From assembly GCF_003946245.1 (NCBI RefSeq), contig NZ_RHNN01000012.1:37281-101280 (forward strand): a stretch of 64,000 nucleotides of DNA, written 5' to 3'. The DNA is from Levilactobacillus cerevisiae. Its GTDB lineage: Bacteria > Bacillota > Bacilli > Lactobacillales > Lactobacillaceae. The notes below the pieces were generated by a model. That model was not told where the DNA came from and ran no database searches. It was given only the letters and a program-made list of their open reading frames with translations. Position 1 is the first letter of the stretch, and each line of letters begins with the position of its first letter. This document shows, one piece after another, positions 48,479 to 57,678 of the stretch. The position numbers and the translations under genes were made by a program.

Positions 48479-49168
48479 ATGACATTAACTCGAGCACAAT
48501 TAGCAAAATACATTGACCACACTAACTTAAAAGCAGATGCAACTGAAGCTAGCATCAAACAGACTTGTGACGAAGCAAAGAAGTACGACACTGCTTCCGT
48601 CTGTGTCAACTCTTACTGGATTCCGTTCGTTACTGAGCAATTAAAGAACAGTGACGTTAACCCAATCGCCGTTGTTGGCTTCCCATTAGGGGCAATGGCA
48701 ACTGATAGCGAAGTCTTCGAAGCTAACAAGGCAATCGATGACGGCGCTGAAGAAATTGACATGGTCATCAACATTGGCGAATTGAAGTCTGGTAACAACG
48801 ATGTCGTTGAAGCCGACATCAAGGCCTTGGCTGACGCCGTTCATGCCAAGGGTAAGATCTTGAAAGTTATTTTGGAAACTTGCCTCTTGAGCAAGGATGA
48901 AATTGTCTTGGGTAGCCAATTGAGTGAAAAGGCCGGCGCTGACTTCGTTAAGACGTCCACTGGATTCTCCACTGCTGGTGCCAAGTTGGATGACGTAAAA
49001 TTAATGCGTGAGGCCGTTGGCGACCGCTTAGGCGTTAAAGCTTCCGGTGGTGTTCACAGCTGGGACGAAGCCATTGAAATGATCGATGCCGGTGCCTCTC
49101 GTTTAGGCGTTAGTGCTACGGTTGCCATCTTGACTGGTGAAGACGCTGGCGAAAAGTCCGGTTACTAG
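48479..49168 (+). CDS. deoC: Deoxyribose-phosphate aldolase
   Basis: Class I aldolase splitting 2-deoxyribose 5-phosphate into acetaldehyde and glyceraldehyde 3-phosphate. The 229-residue protein has the Schiff-base Lys in ADFVKTSTGFST and the second Lys in GVKASGGV; VVGFPLGAM is also conserved. GAAAGGGG precedes ATG 48479. First gene of deoC-deoB-deoD-deoR-pdp; 30 bases to deoB. Confidence 0.97.
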   Translation: MTLTRAQLAKYIDHTNLKADATEASIKQTCDEAKKYDTASVCVNSYWIPFVTEQLKNSDVNPIAVVGFPLGAMATDSEVFEANKAIDDGAEEIDMVINIGELKSGNNDVVEADIKALADAVHAKGKILKVILETCLLSKDEIVLGSQLSEKAGADFVKTSTGFSTAGAKLDDVKLMREAVGDRLGVKASGGVHSWDEAIEMIDAGASRLGVSATVAILTGEDAGEKSGY

Positions 49169-49198
49169 AATTTAATTTGTGAAAGCGGGTATATAGGT

Positions 49199-50386
49199 AT
49201 GAAGTTCAAACGCGTTTTTGGATTAGTCATTGATTCAGTTGGTGCAGGGGCCGCTCCCGACGCCGCTAAATATGGAGACGAAGGTGCCGACACCTTAGGC
49301 CACATCGGCGAACATTTTGCCGGCAAGCTGGCCTTGCCTAACATGGCTAAGATTGGCTTGTCCAATCTACGAGACACGCCAATCGAAGGCGTTCCCGTTG
49401 CCGACGATCCTAAGGCTTACTACGGCAAGATGCGCGAAATCTCAGCCGGTAAGGATTCCATGGATGGTCACTGGGAAATGATGGGCTTGCCCGTTCGCAA
49501 AGCCCTGAGCACGTTCCCTAACGGCTTCCCCACTGAAATTATCGAAAAATTGGAAAAGTTCTCTGGCCGTAAAGTCATTGGTAACCGACCAGAATCCGGG
49601 ACCAAGATTATCGCTGAACTTGGCGAACAACAGATGGCCAAGGGCGACTTGATTGTCTACACCTCTGGCGACTCTGTGATTCAAATCGCTGCACATGAAG
49701 ACGTGATTCCTTTGGAAGAACTCTACAAGATTTGTGAGTACGCGCGCTCATTGGTCAACGGCCCAGATTACCTGGTTGGCCGGATCATTGCCCGCCCATA
49801 CGTGGGACCAGACAAGGACCACTTCACTCGGACCGCTAACCGGCGGGACTTCACGTTGGAACCAACTGGTGCGACCGACTTAGACCGTCTGCAAGCTGCT
49901 GGCGTTCACGTGGTTGCCGTTGGGAAGACCAACGATATCTTCTCCAGCCACGGAATCGACGAAGGCTACCATAACGAAAGCAACATGGATGGGATGGACC
50001 ACGTCGATCACGTCATGGCAGAAGACTTTACCGGTTTCTGCTTCATTAACTTAGTTGATTTCGATGCCATGTATGGTCACCGGCGGAATCCAGAAGGTTA
50101 TGGCCAAGCCCTGATGGACTTCGACAAGCGTTTGGGCACGGTCTTAGACAACATGCATGACGATGACCTACTGATGATCACTGCTGATCATGGGAATGAC
50201 CCAACCTTCAAAGGTTCCGACCATACCCGTGAACAAGTGCCATTACTGGTTTACTCACCAGGCTTTAAGCAAGGTGGGAGCTTAGGTGTTCGTTCGCCGT
50301 TCGCTGACTTTGGCGCAACGGTTCTGGACAACTTTGGCGTGGCTGGTAACGATGAAGGCCACAGTTTCTTGGCAGACTTGAAATAG
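49199..50386 (+). CDS. deoB: Phosphopentomutase
   Basis: Interconverts (deoxy)ribose 1-phosphate and 5-phosphate, linking the phosphorylases to DeoC. The 395-residue alkaline-phosphatase-fold enzyme has [13 protein letters not shown] with the metal Asp near the N terminus, [11 protein letters not shown], and [13 protein letters not shown] near the C terminus. The ribosome site upstream is GAAAGCGGG. Second gene of the operon. Confidence 0.97.
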   Translation: MKFKRVFGLVIDSVGAGAAPDAAKYGDEGADTLGHIGEHFAGKLALPNMAKIGLSNLRDTPIEGVPVADDPKAYYGKMREISAGKDSMDGHWEMMGLPVRKALSTFPNGFPTEIIEKLEKFSGRKVIGNRPESGTKIIAELGEQQMAKGDLIVYTSGDSVIQIAAHEDVIPLEELYKICEYARSLVNGPDYLVGRIIARPYVGPDKDHFTRTANRRDFTLEPTGATDLDRLQAAGVHVVAVGKTNDIFSSHGIDEGYHNESNMDGMDHVDHVMAEDFTGFCFINLVDFDAMYGHRRNPEGYGQALMDFDKRLGTVLDNMHDDDLLMITADHGNDPTFKGSDHTREQVPLLVYSPGFKQGGSLGVRSPFADFGATVLDNFGVAGNDEGHSFLADLK

Positions 50387-50417
50387 GTAACCACAACCAT
50401 TTTAGGAGGAACTAATC

Positions 50418-51125
50418 ATGAGTAACCATATTGAAGCTAAAAAGGGCGAAATTGCTGACACTGTTTTACTCCCCGGGGATCCATTACGGGCAAAGTACAT
50501 TGCTGAAACCTTCTTAGAAAACCCAGTTTGCTACAACAAGGTTCGGAATTGCTTCGGCTATACCGGGACTTACAAGGGCAAACGGATCTCCGTGCAAGGC
50601 ACAGGGATGGGGATTCCTTCAATTTCCATTTACACCAACGAACTGATTAGCGAATATGGTGTCAAAACCTTATTCCGGGTGGGGACTTCCGGTGGGATGA
50701 GTCCAGACGTACACGTCCGCGACGTGGTTCTGGCACAATCCGCAACCACTGATTCGTCCATCATCCAAAACACCTTTGGCCCTGGGATTTACTACACACC
50801 AATCAGTGACTTTGGCTTGTTGGACACGGCCTACCACGTTGCCCAAGACCTGAAGATTCCGGTTCGGGTCGGGAACATTTTGGCCGAAGATCGGTTCTAC
50901 AATGATGAAATGGATCGGCAAAAGCTGATTGATTACGGCGTGATTGCCACTGAAATGGAATCATCTGCACTCTTCCTGTTAGCTGCGAAGTTCCACGTTC
51001 GCGCACTCTCCGTGTTGACCATCAGTAACCACTTGATTACCGGTGAATCAACCACGCCAGAAGAACGGGAAAAGTCATTCAATGATATGATCAAGGTTGC
51101 TTTAGACACAGCCGTTAAAGGGTAA
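50418..51125 (+). CDS. deoD: Purine-nucleoside phosphorylase (DeoD type)
   Basis: Hexameric-type phosphorylase cleaving purine (deoxy)nucleosides to base and pentose 1-phosphate. The 235-residue protein has the phosphate-site [22 protein letters not shown], and the nucleoside-site segment [18 protein letters not shown] precedes ATG 50418. Third gene; 71 bases before the regulator gene. Confidence 0.97.
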   Translation: MSNHIEAKKGEIADTVLLPGDPLRAKYIAETFLENPVCYNKVRNCFGYTGTYKGKRISVQGTGMGIPSISIYTNELISEYGVKTLFRVGTSGGMSPDVHVRDVVLAQSATTDSSIIQNTFGPGIYYTPISDFGLLDTAYHVAQDLKIPVRVGNILAEDRFYNDEMDRQKLIDYGVIATEMESSALFLLAAKFHVRALSVLTISNHLITGESTTPEEREKSFNDMIKVALDTAVKG

Positions 51126-51196
51126 GAACTAGCGGGTGCGGACAAATGGGACGCATCCGCTTTTGTTTCACAGAACAGGTAGAGGAGGAAACGGAA

Positions 51197-52150
51197 ATGA
51201 CGGAGACCACTGAACAGCGACTGGCCCAAGGGCTAACCGTTGCAAAAATGTACTACCAAGCTGATCAGAGTCAAAGTCAGATTGCCCAACGCCTGGGAAT
51301 TTCCCGGCCGACGGTGTCCCGGCTCCTCCAGTTTGCCAGAGAGCAAGGCTTGGTTCGGATTCAAATCGTCGACCCCGTGCAGGACGTGCAGACGCTGGAG
51401 ACGGCGTTACGTTCTGCCTACAACGTCGACATCCACGTGGTACCCACGCAACTGACTGCCACCACTGATATTTTGAACGCAGTGGGGGCCTATGCCGCAC
51501 GCTACCTGGAAGACATTGTGCAGGAACACGACGTCATCGGGATTGGCTGGGGCAAGACTATTTATGCGATCGGCTCTAATTTACAACCCGATACCCTAAC
51601 CGGTGTCGAGGTCATCCAACTCAAAGGGAGTGTCAGTTACTCGACGGAGCACACCTACGCCTACGAAAGCATCGACGCCTTTGCCAATGCTTTTCACGCG
51701 GTGCCCCAGTACTTACCGTTGCCGGTCATCTTCGACCACCAACAAACTAAGGAATTGGTGGAGAAGGAGCGGCACATCCAGTACCTCCTGGAGCTCGGAG
51801 AAAAGGCCAATATCGCCATTTATTCGGTCGGTACGGTGCGCAACAATGCACTGGTCTTTCAGTTAGGTTACCTACATGAAGCCGAAAAGGAATCCTTGCA
51901 GGCCAATGCGGTGGGAGATATTTTCTCCCGGTACATTGACGAAAATGGTGAGATCGTCAACCCGCAACTGAATGAACGGACCATTGGGATCAATTTAGAA
52001 AGTTTGAAACAAAAGGAACACTCAATTCTGGTGGCGGCTGGGGATGCGAAAGTTCCTGCCGTGAAGGCCGCATTGCTGGGCGGCTACCCGAATTGCTTGA
52101 TTATCGATCAACACGCAGCAGCACAACTACTGAAGAGCACGCCAAAGTAA
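51197..52150 (+). CDS. deoR: SorC-family transcriptional regulator, DeoR-like
   Basis: Likely repressor of the deo operon, released by deoxyribose 5-phosphate. The 318-residue form starts at ATG 51197 (MTETTEQRLAQGLTV) after GAGGAGGAAAC. The N-terminal helix-turn-helix is QSQIAQRLGISRPTVSRLL (about 22-40), followed by the sugar-phosphate-binding domain with GIGWGKTIYAIG and AAGDAKVPAVKAALLGGY. Its placement inside the operon, between deoD and pdp, gives autoregulation. The identity as DeoR is inferred from context. Confidence 0.88.
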   Translation: MTETTEQRLAQGLTVAKMYYQADQSQSQIAQRLGISRPTVSRLLQFAREQGLVRIQIVDPVQDVQTLETALRSAYNVDIHVVPTQLTATTDILNAVGAYAARYLEDIVQEHDVIGIGWGKTIYAIGSNLQPDTLTGVEVIQLKGSVSYSTEHTYAYESIDAFANAFHAVPQYLPLPVIFDHQQTKELVEKERHIQYLLELGEKANIAIYSVGTVRNNALVFQLGYLHEAEKESLQANAVGDIFSRYIDENGEIVNPQLNERTIGINLESLKQKEHSILVAAGDAKVPAVKAALLGGYPNCLIIDQHAAAQLLKSTPK

Positions 52151-52190
52151 GCGCGACGTGTCATCCAATTAGAAATGGAGTGGCTGAAAC

Positions 52191-53489
52191 ATGAGAATGG
52201 TAGACATTATTGATAAGAAACGTAACGGTGGCGAATTAACTAAGGACGAGATTCAAACCTTCGTTGATGGTGTGGTTTCCGGTGAAATTCCTGATTACCA
52301 AACCAGTGCCTTCCTAATGGCAACTTACTTCAAGGACATGACCGACGCAGAACGCTCAGAGTTGACCATGGCCATGATGAAGTCTGGGGACCATTTGGAC
52401 TTATCCAGCATCCCCGGCATCAAAGTCGACAAGCACTCGACCGGTGGTGTGGGTGACAAGACCAGTATTCCATTGGCTCCAATCGTTGCTGCACTGGGCA
52501 TTCCCGTCCCTATGATTTCTGGTCGTGGCCTGGGTCACACGGGTGGTACCTTGGATAAATTGGAAGCGATTCCAGGATACCAAGTGGAAATCAGCGAAGA
52601 CGACTTCAAGAAGCAAGTGAAGAATGAAGGCCTTGCCATCGTTGGTGCCACTGGGAACATTGCACCCGCTGACAAGAAGATCTACGCGCTACGTGACGTG
52701 ACCGATACGGTTGATTCCATTCCATTGATCGCCAGTTCCATCATGAGCAAGAAGATTGCTTCTGGTACCGATGCCTTGGTCATTGATGTGAAGACGGGAT
52801 CTGGGGCTTTCATGAAGACCTTGGATGATTCCCGTGAATTGGCTGAAGCCTTAGTAGGTATCGGTAAAGGGGTTGGCATGAACTGCATGGCCATCATTTC
52901 CGATATGAACCAACCACTGGGGAACGCCATTGGGAACGCCTTGGAAATCAAGGAATCCATCGACCTGTTAAAGGGCGAAGCGCCAGCCGACATCACCGAC
53001 TTGGTCTTGACCCTGGGTTCCCACATGGTTGTGATGTCTGGTAAGGCAGACGACCTGACCACTGCGCGGGCAATGTGCGAAAAGACCATTGAAGATGGCT
53101 CTGCCTTGAAGAAATTTGGGGACATGATTGCTGCGCAAGGCGGCGACCGGAGTGTCATCGAACATCCAGAAATCATGCCACAAGCGAAGTACAAGATTGC
53201 GCTGCCAGCTAAGTCTGACGGTGTGGTCAGCAAGGTTGAAGCCGATGAAATGGGTATTGCCGGCATGTTGCTCGGTGGTGGCCGTCAAAAGGCTGATGAC
53301 AAGCTGGACTACGCGGTTGGGATCATGATGAACAAGAAGATCGGTGACGCCGTTAAGACGGGTGACACACTGCTGACCATCTACAGTAACCGTGAAGACG
53401 TTGCGGACATCAAGGATCTGCTTTACAAGAACATTGAAATTAGTGATTCAGCAGAACCAATTACGCTGATTCATGAAACGGTTCGGTAG
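52191..53489 (+). CDS. pdp: Pyrimidine-nucleoside phosphorylase
   Basis: Cleaves uridine and thymidine to base and pentose 1-phosphate. The 432-residue protein begins [21 protein letters not shown] and has the phosphorylase signature [20 protein letters not shown] and the phosphate-site [21 protein letters not shown] lies upstream of 52191 (ATG 52197 is an alternative). Last gene of the operon; a strong terminator follows. No nucleoside transporter gene is in the operon. Confidence 0.96.
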   Translation: MRMVDIIDKKRNGGELTKDEIQTFVDGVVSGEIPDYQTSAFLMATYFKDMTDAERSELTMAMMKSGDHLDLSSIPGIKVDKHSTGGVGDKTSIPLAPIVAALGIPVPMISGRGLGHTGGTLDKLEAIPGYQVEISEDDFKKQVKNEGLAIVGATGNIAPADKKIYALRDVTDTVDSIPLIASSIMSKKIASGTDALVIDVKTGSGAFMKTLDDSRELAEALVGIGKGVGMNCMAIISDMNQPLGNAIGNALEIKESIDLLKGEAPADITDLVLTLGSHMVVMSGKADDLTTARAMCEKTIEDGSALKKFGDMIAAQGGDRSVIEHPEIMPQAKYKIALPAKSDGVVSKVEADEMGIAGMLLGGGRQKADDKLDYAVGIMMNKKIGDAVKTGDTLLTIYSNREDVADIKDLLYKNIEISDSAEPITLIHETVR

Positions 53490-53517
53490 TTAGAACCAGT
53501 AGCTTCATCTCCTAATG

Positions 53518-53554
53518 AGCCAGTCGGTGTTTTCCTCACCGACTGGCTTTTTTG
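53518..53554 (+). terminator. Terminator of the deo operon
   Basis: AGCCAGTCGGTG (53518-53529) pairs perfectly with CACCGACTGGCT (53537-53548), followed by T residues. Confidence 0.95.
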
Positions 53555-53597
53555 CGGGATTTTTCTAAAAATGGATCAGAACACTAAAAAATCAGTT

Positions 53598-53815
53598 ACA
53601 TTGTTTAAACCTGCCGGCTTACCGTTCACCAAATTTAGGCTGGAACGCTGTGGTCAGGACGGCCCAAGCCGAAGAGCGATCTTGGTCCTCGCTTTGAACC
53701 GCTCACGCCTACGTAGAGTGTGATCAATCTTTGTGGATAAATTTTGTCAGTCCAGCGATAATCACACTAATGTCACGGTGAAGGACAATCATAATCTCTG
53801 GCAGCCGCAGGTGGC
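53598..53815 (+). repeat. Dispersed intergenic repeat, copy C (internally deleted)
   Basis: Starts ACATTGTTTAAACCTGCCGG like copy B and ends CAGCCGCAGGTGGC. It has module 1, then jumps from GCTTTGAACCGC to TCACGCCTACG, skipping the hairpin block, and then from AATCATAA to TCTCTGG, skipping the fourth module and most of the fifth. It lies between pdp and gshA; the remaining 230 bases before gshA hold a weak promoter-like TTTACA (53993-53998) and no gene. Confidence 0.88.
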
Positions 53816-54044
53816 AATTTAAATCTAATTTTGTGGTTGAAATGCTTATCAGCTGGGCTGTTCCAGGTGCTCTTGAACTTTTAAGCCCAGAGAATTTTGG
53901 TCGGATTCGTGGCCATCAACCGGGGTGATGGGTTACTAACTAAATTTTTTCTAAAAAGTTTGCCAATATCAGTGACACGGACGTCTTTTTTGTTTACACT
54001 TTAGGTTAAATCAACCATATTGAAGGTTAGGGGATGTTACCGCC

Positions 54045-55562
54045 ATGCTGGACAATTTATTAGCGGTTATTCGCGAAGAAAATTTATCAGAACAACTTTA
54101 TCACAGCTTGGTAGGGTTGGAAATTGAAGAACAGCGAATTGACCAGCACGGTCGGTTAAGTCGCCGTCCACACCCGAGTCAATTGGGTTCCCGAACGTTC
54201 CACCCGTATTTTCAAACAGATTTCACCGAAAGCCAGTTGGAAGTCATTACGGATCCCAACCCGAACATCGGCGGAACGTTGGACCAACTAGATACGTTTC
54301 AAACGGTGGTCTATCGGTCGCTAGAGGGCGATGACCGGATCTGGCCGTTGAGTATGCCACCAGTCATGGATGCGACGGACAAGCAGTTTCTCGTCGACCA
54401 TTTTGATCGGCCCGCCATTCGGCCTTACCGTGAATACTTGATTAAAAAATACGGCCTGCAACATGGCTGTGTGACTGGCGTGCACGTCAATTACAGTCTG
54501 CCGGATCCCGTGATTCATCGGCTGTACAGCCATTATACGGAAGAGTTCAGTTCAATCGTCTCATTTAAGAACGCCCTCTACTTCCGGATTACGCAGAACT
54601 TTGTGCGCTACCAATGGTTGTTGACGTACCTGTTTGGCGCCAGTCCAATTGCTGAGAAGGGGTTCTTTGATCCCTTACCAGAGGACCTGCAACGACCGGT
54701 GCGGAGTATTCGGAACAGTCGTTATGGCTTCGTCAACTTCCCCCAGGAACAGGTGACCTACACCTCACTGACGGCGCATTTAACCCAGCTACAGGATCGA
54801 ATTGACGAAGGCACGTATTTCTCCGCACACGAATTCTACGGTCCCGTTCGGATGAAGGGTCAGGCCAACGCACACGATTTTCTCACTGGGGGGATTCAGT
54901 ACCTGGAACTGCGGGACTTTGACAATACGCCGTTCACGCCCAATGGGGTCAGTCGCCACGCAATGTACTTTTTGAAAATCTTTATGCTATATTTACTAAC
55001 CCAACCAGCACCAACTGATCCGGCAACTGAGCTGATTGCGGCCCGTGCCAAAAACCAGGCTGTCGCGTTAGAGGAGCCGACGCAACCGACTCAGTATCAG
55101 GCGGAGGGCGAGCAAATTTTCCACGAAATGCGGGAAATGGCCAAGGCCTTGCACACGCATGCCGAGCAGTGGGATATTATTGATGACCTGGAAGAGGTCT
55201 TGATGCACCCCGAACTGACGCCGGCTGCCAAGATGCTGGATCACGTGGAGGATGGCAGTCTGATGAAGTTTGGTCAGGCAGTCGGCCGCAAGTGGTACCA
55301 TGAACGCATCAAGGCCAAGACGCTATTGCCTCAGCTGCAACAGCTTAGTGACCATGCACAACGGTTTGTGATGACGGCCTTGCAGGATGGCGTTCGCTTC
55401 TACCAGGTGCGTGATGAAAATGGGGATGATCTGTTGATGTTTACCTTTGACGGGGTCACCCAGGTGCTGGAGGATCGCGATACGCGGGTAGCTGACGCCG
55501 ATGCCCGGTTACGGCAACTCTTCCCTGATTTACCAGCATTACCCGCACCGCTACATTATTAA
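54045..55562 (+). CDS. gshA: Glutamate-cysteine ligase
   Basis: First step of glutathione synthesis, joining glutamate and cysteine with ATP. The 505-residue protein resembles the ligase half of GshF-type enzymes: VGLEIEEQRID (substrate/metal Glu cluster), TDFTESQLEVITDPN, WPLSMPP and THAEQW. It has no C-terminal ATP-grasp domain for the second step, so it makes only gamma-glutamylcysteine unless a gshB exists elsewhere. GTTAGGGG lies upstream. Single gene with a terminator after it. Confidence 0.88.
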   Translation: MLDNLLAVIREENLSEQLYHSLVGLEIEEQRIDQHGRLSRRPHPSQLGSRTFHPYFQTDFTESQLEVITDPNPNIGGTLDQLDTFQTVVYRSLEGDDRIWPLSMPPVMDATDKQFLVDHFDRPAIRPYREYLIKKYGLQHGCVTGVHVNYSLPDPVIHRLYSHYTEEFSSIVSFKNALYFRITQNFVRYQWLLTYLFGASPIAEKGFFDPLPEDLQRPVRSIRNSRYGFVNFPQEQVTYTSLTAHLTQLQDRIDEGTYFSAHEFYGPVRMKGQANAHDFLTGGIQYLELRDFDNTPFTPNGVSRHAMYFLKIFMLYLLTQPAPTDPATELIAARAKNQAVALEEPTQPTQYQAEGEQIFHEMREMAKALHTHAEQWDIIDDLEEVLMHPELTPAAKMLDHVEDGSLMKFGQAVGRKWYHERIKAKTLLPQLQQLSDHAQRFVMTALQDGVRFYQVRDENGDDLLMFTFDGVTQVLEDRDTRVADADARLRQLFPDLPALPAPLHY

Positions 55563-55625
55563 AGGTAGAGGTGTGATCTGCCTCCTGGGCACACGTTTCA
55601 GCGATATAAATTTGAGAATAAGCAG

Positions 55626-55668
55626 AAAAGCTCTGTAAAACCAAGAAAAGGTTTTACAGAGCTTTTTA
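55626..55668. terminator. Bidirectional terminator between gshA and permease gene
   Basis: AAAAGCTCTGTAAAACC (55626-55642) pairs perfectly with GGTTTTACAGAGCTTTT (55650-55666), with A and T tracts at its ends. Confidence 0.95.
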
Positions 55669-55713
55669 GCTTACAGATGACTGTGACAATTGCTTCAGTT
55701 AATTTTAGTGTTT

Positions 55714-57036
55714 TTAGGCTTGCGTGTGTTGGCGCTGGTGCCAGTAGTAGATTGGCAGACCAATGAGTGTGAGTGCCAATCCGGTTACTGCCAGGCCCGT
55801 CTCGGTAATGAGCGTCGTGACAACAATGAAAATACCACCAACTAAGGCAATCAGCGGAATCACGGGATAACCCGGAACACGATAGGGGCGTTTCAATTCC
55901 GGTTCTGTCTTGCGGAGCTTAAAGACTGCGATAAAAATCAAACAGTTGAAGACCCACATGACAAAGACCAGCATGTCCGTCAAAATATCAAAGCTACCCA
56001 TGAACATCATCAATAGCGCAATGATAAATTGCACGGTCCCAGCAAAGTAGGGGACGTAGGTTCGGGGGGATAAGCGACGGAAGTATTTTGAAAATGGCAA
56101 ACTGTCTTCTTCCGCCATCGCAAAGGGTACCCGCATCCCGGTCAGCGTGTAGCCGTTGATGGCGCCGTACACGGAAATGAGAATCCCAATCGTGACTAAC
56201 TTGCCACCGAACTGGCCGAACAGACGCATGGATGCATCTGCCGCAGCGTTTTGGTTGCCGGCAATCAGATCAATGGGCAACGTCTTCAAGAAGACCAGGT
56301 TAACCAAGGTATAAATGACGGTAATCCCAGCTAGACCAATGATAATGGCCCGTGGCAGGTCGCGTTCAGGGTGCTTCATTTCGCCAGCAATGTTCCCAAT
56401 GCTGATCCAGCCATCGTAGGCAAACATGGTCGCCAGGAGGCTAGAACTGAAGGCACTGCCCCAGTTCAGGTTGCCACCGGTTGTGATGGGCCAGAAGTGA
56501 ATCGTGGCATTAGCGGGTGCAAATAGGCCAATGCCGACGATGACAATAATTGGAATCAATTTAAAGACTAAGGCAATCGACTGAACAGAGCCACCAACCT
56601 TTGCCCCCAGAAAATTCAATCCGGTAATACTCAGCCCACAGATGATGGCGACTGGCAACTGCCAGGCGCTACTCAGATGAAAAAGGGCGACCCACTGTGT
56701 CCCGAAAATGATGGATAAGGCTGCAATGTTAGCCGGATAGTAGACCAGCAATTGGGCCCAGCCCATCAAGAAACCCACGGGCTTGCCGTAGGCGTACTCT
56801 AGGTAACGCATGGCGCCCCCGGTTCGCGGAATGGCGGCAGCGAGCTCTGCACTGGTCAGACCGGCACAGATGGTCAGCAGGCCCCCTAAAATCCAGGCGA
56901 CCAGTGTCATGTTAGCGGAGTGGTTGGCAGCCACAACGCTAGCGGTCTTAAAGAACACCCCACCACCGATGACGGTTCCCATCACGGTGGCCAGGGCGGT
57001 AAACGTGCCGATTTCTCGGCGTAACTCCTTTGCCAA
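55714..57036 (-). CDS. APC-family amino acid permease (LAT-like)
   Basis: Membrane amino acid transporter with about 12 segments. The 440-residue form starts at TTG 57036 (MAKELRREIGTFTALATVMG) 8 bases after AGAGGAG; the in-frame start at 57063 lies before that site. The first helix motif is GTVIGGGVFFKTA and helix 6 region AYDGWISIGNIAGEMKHPERDLP resembles the LAT/SteT group. Substrate is unknown. An extended -10 (TGATATAAT on the minus strand, box at 57079-57084) is its likely promoter. Confidence 0.88.
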   Translation of the reverse strand: MAKELRREIGTFTALATVMGTVIGGGVFFKTASVVAANHSANMTLVAWILGGLLTICAGLTSAELAAAIPRTGGAMRYLEYAYGKPVGFLMGWAQLLVYYPANIAALSIIFGTQWVALFHLSSAWQLPVAIICGLSITGLNFLGAKVGGSVQSIALVFKLIPIIVIVGIGLFAPANATIHFWPITTGGNLNWGSAFSSSLLATMFAYDGWISIGNIAGEMKHPERDLPRAIIIGLAGITVIYTLVNLVFLKTLPIDLIAGNQNAAADASMRLFGQFGGKLVTIGILISVYGAINGYTLTGMRVPFAMAEEDSLPFSKYFRRLSPRTYVPYFAGTVQFIIALLMMFMGSFDILTDMLVFVMWVFNCLIFIAVFKLRKTEPELKRPYRVPGYPVIPLIALVGGIFIVVTTLITETGLAVTGLALTLIGLPIYYWHQRQHTQA

Positions 57037-57150
57037 AATGTTGACTCCTCTCTCTGCTCTCAAATGACTGATTCAACTATTATATCACTTACAATTGCGG
57101 TTGTGTTAGGTGGGATTAGTTGTTTCTGTGATTGGTGGTAGAAAGCTGCA

Positions 57151-57576
57151 ACATTGTCTAAACCTGCCGGCTTACCGTTCGCCAAATTTAGGCTGGAACG
57201 CTGTGGGCAGGACGCTGGCAGCCTGTGAGGCGGTCTGCCAGCTCACTTTGAACCGCACAAACCGCGTTTCAAAGTCGTCATTTTCCAAGAAGGCCACGTG
57301 GAAAATCCCACGGCTGAGCCTAAATTTGACTCACTCACGCCTACATAGACAGTGTTCAATTATTCTGGATAAACGTTGCCAGTCCAGCGATTAGCTCATC
57401 AATATCATGGAAAAAGCAATCACAACCGGAGGAGGCCAGAGGTGGAACCAGCTTACACCGTGGGACGTGTTTGGAGACTGACGGTTCTGGTCAGGCTTCA
57501 AACCGAGCCGGAGGACCGCTCCTCAGGCCGTAGGCGGTCCCCATAGCAGCCGGAATCTCTGGCAGCCGCAGGTGAC
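57151..57576 (+). repeat. Dispersed intergenic repeat, copy B (full length)
   Basis: About 426 bases from ACATTGTCTAAACCTGCCGG to CAGCCGCAGGTGAC. It keeps all modules: CCAAATTTAGGCT (57182-57194) with AGCCTAAATTTG (57317-57328), CTTTGAA/TTCAAAG, ATTTTCCA/TGGAAAAT, and GGACCGC/GCGGTCC. CCTGCCGGCTTACC (57163-57176) and GGCAGCCGCAGG (57561-57572) form imperfect terminal inverted repeats. It lies between the permease gene and gntP; the rest of that 642-base gap holds the permease promoter and gntP terminator. Confidence 0.9.
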
Positions 57577-57612
57577 TGATTTCATCCGACTTAGTGACAG
57601 TGTTGACAGAAC

Positions 57613-57647
57613 AAAAAAATCCGCCACCCAAGCAGGGCAGCGGACCG
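57613..57647 (-). terminator. Terminator of gnd-gntK-gntP
   Basis: On the minus strand TCCGCTGCCC pairs with GGGTGGCGGA, followed by seven T. Confidence 0.85.
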
Positions 57648-57678
57648 ATTGACGCTCGAATTAATTGTCAGAAAAATT

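Noticed and set aside
52682..53266. 194-residue frame antisense to pdp
   Set aside because: A shadow of a well-recognised gene on the other strand.
57110..57394. 94-residue open frame on the plus strand
   Set aside because: It runs into repeat copy B; similarity to the frame in copy A reflects the repeat, not a protein.
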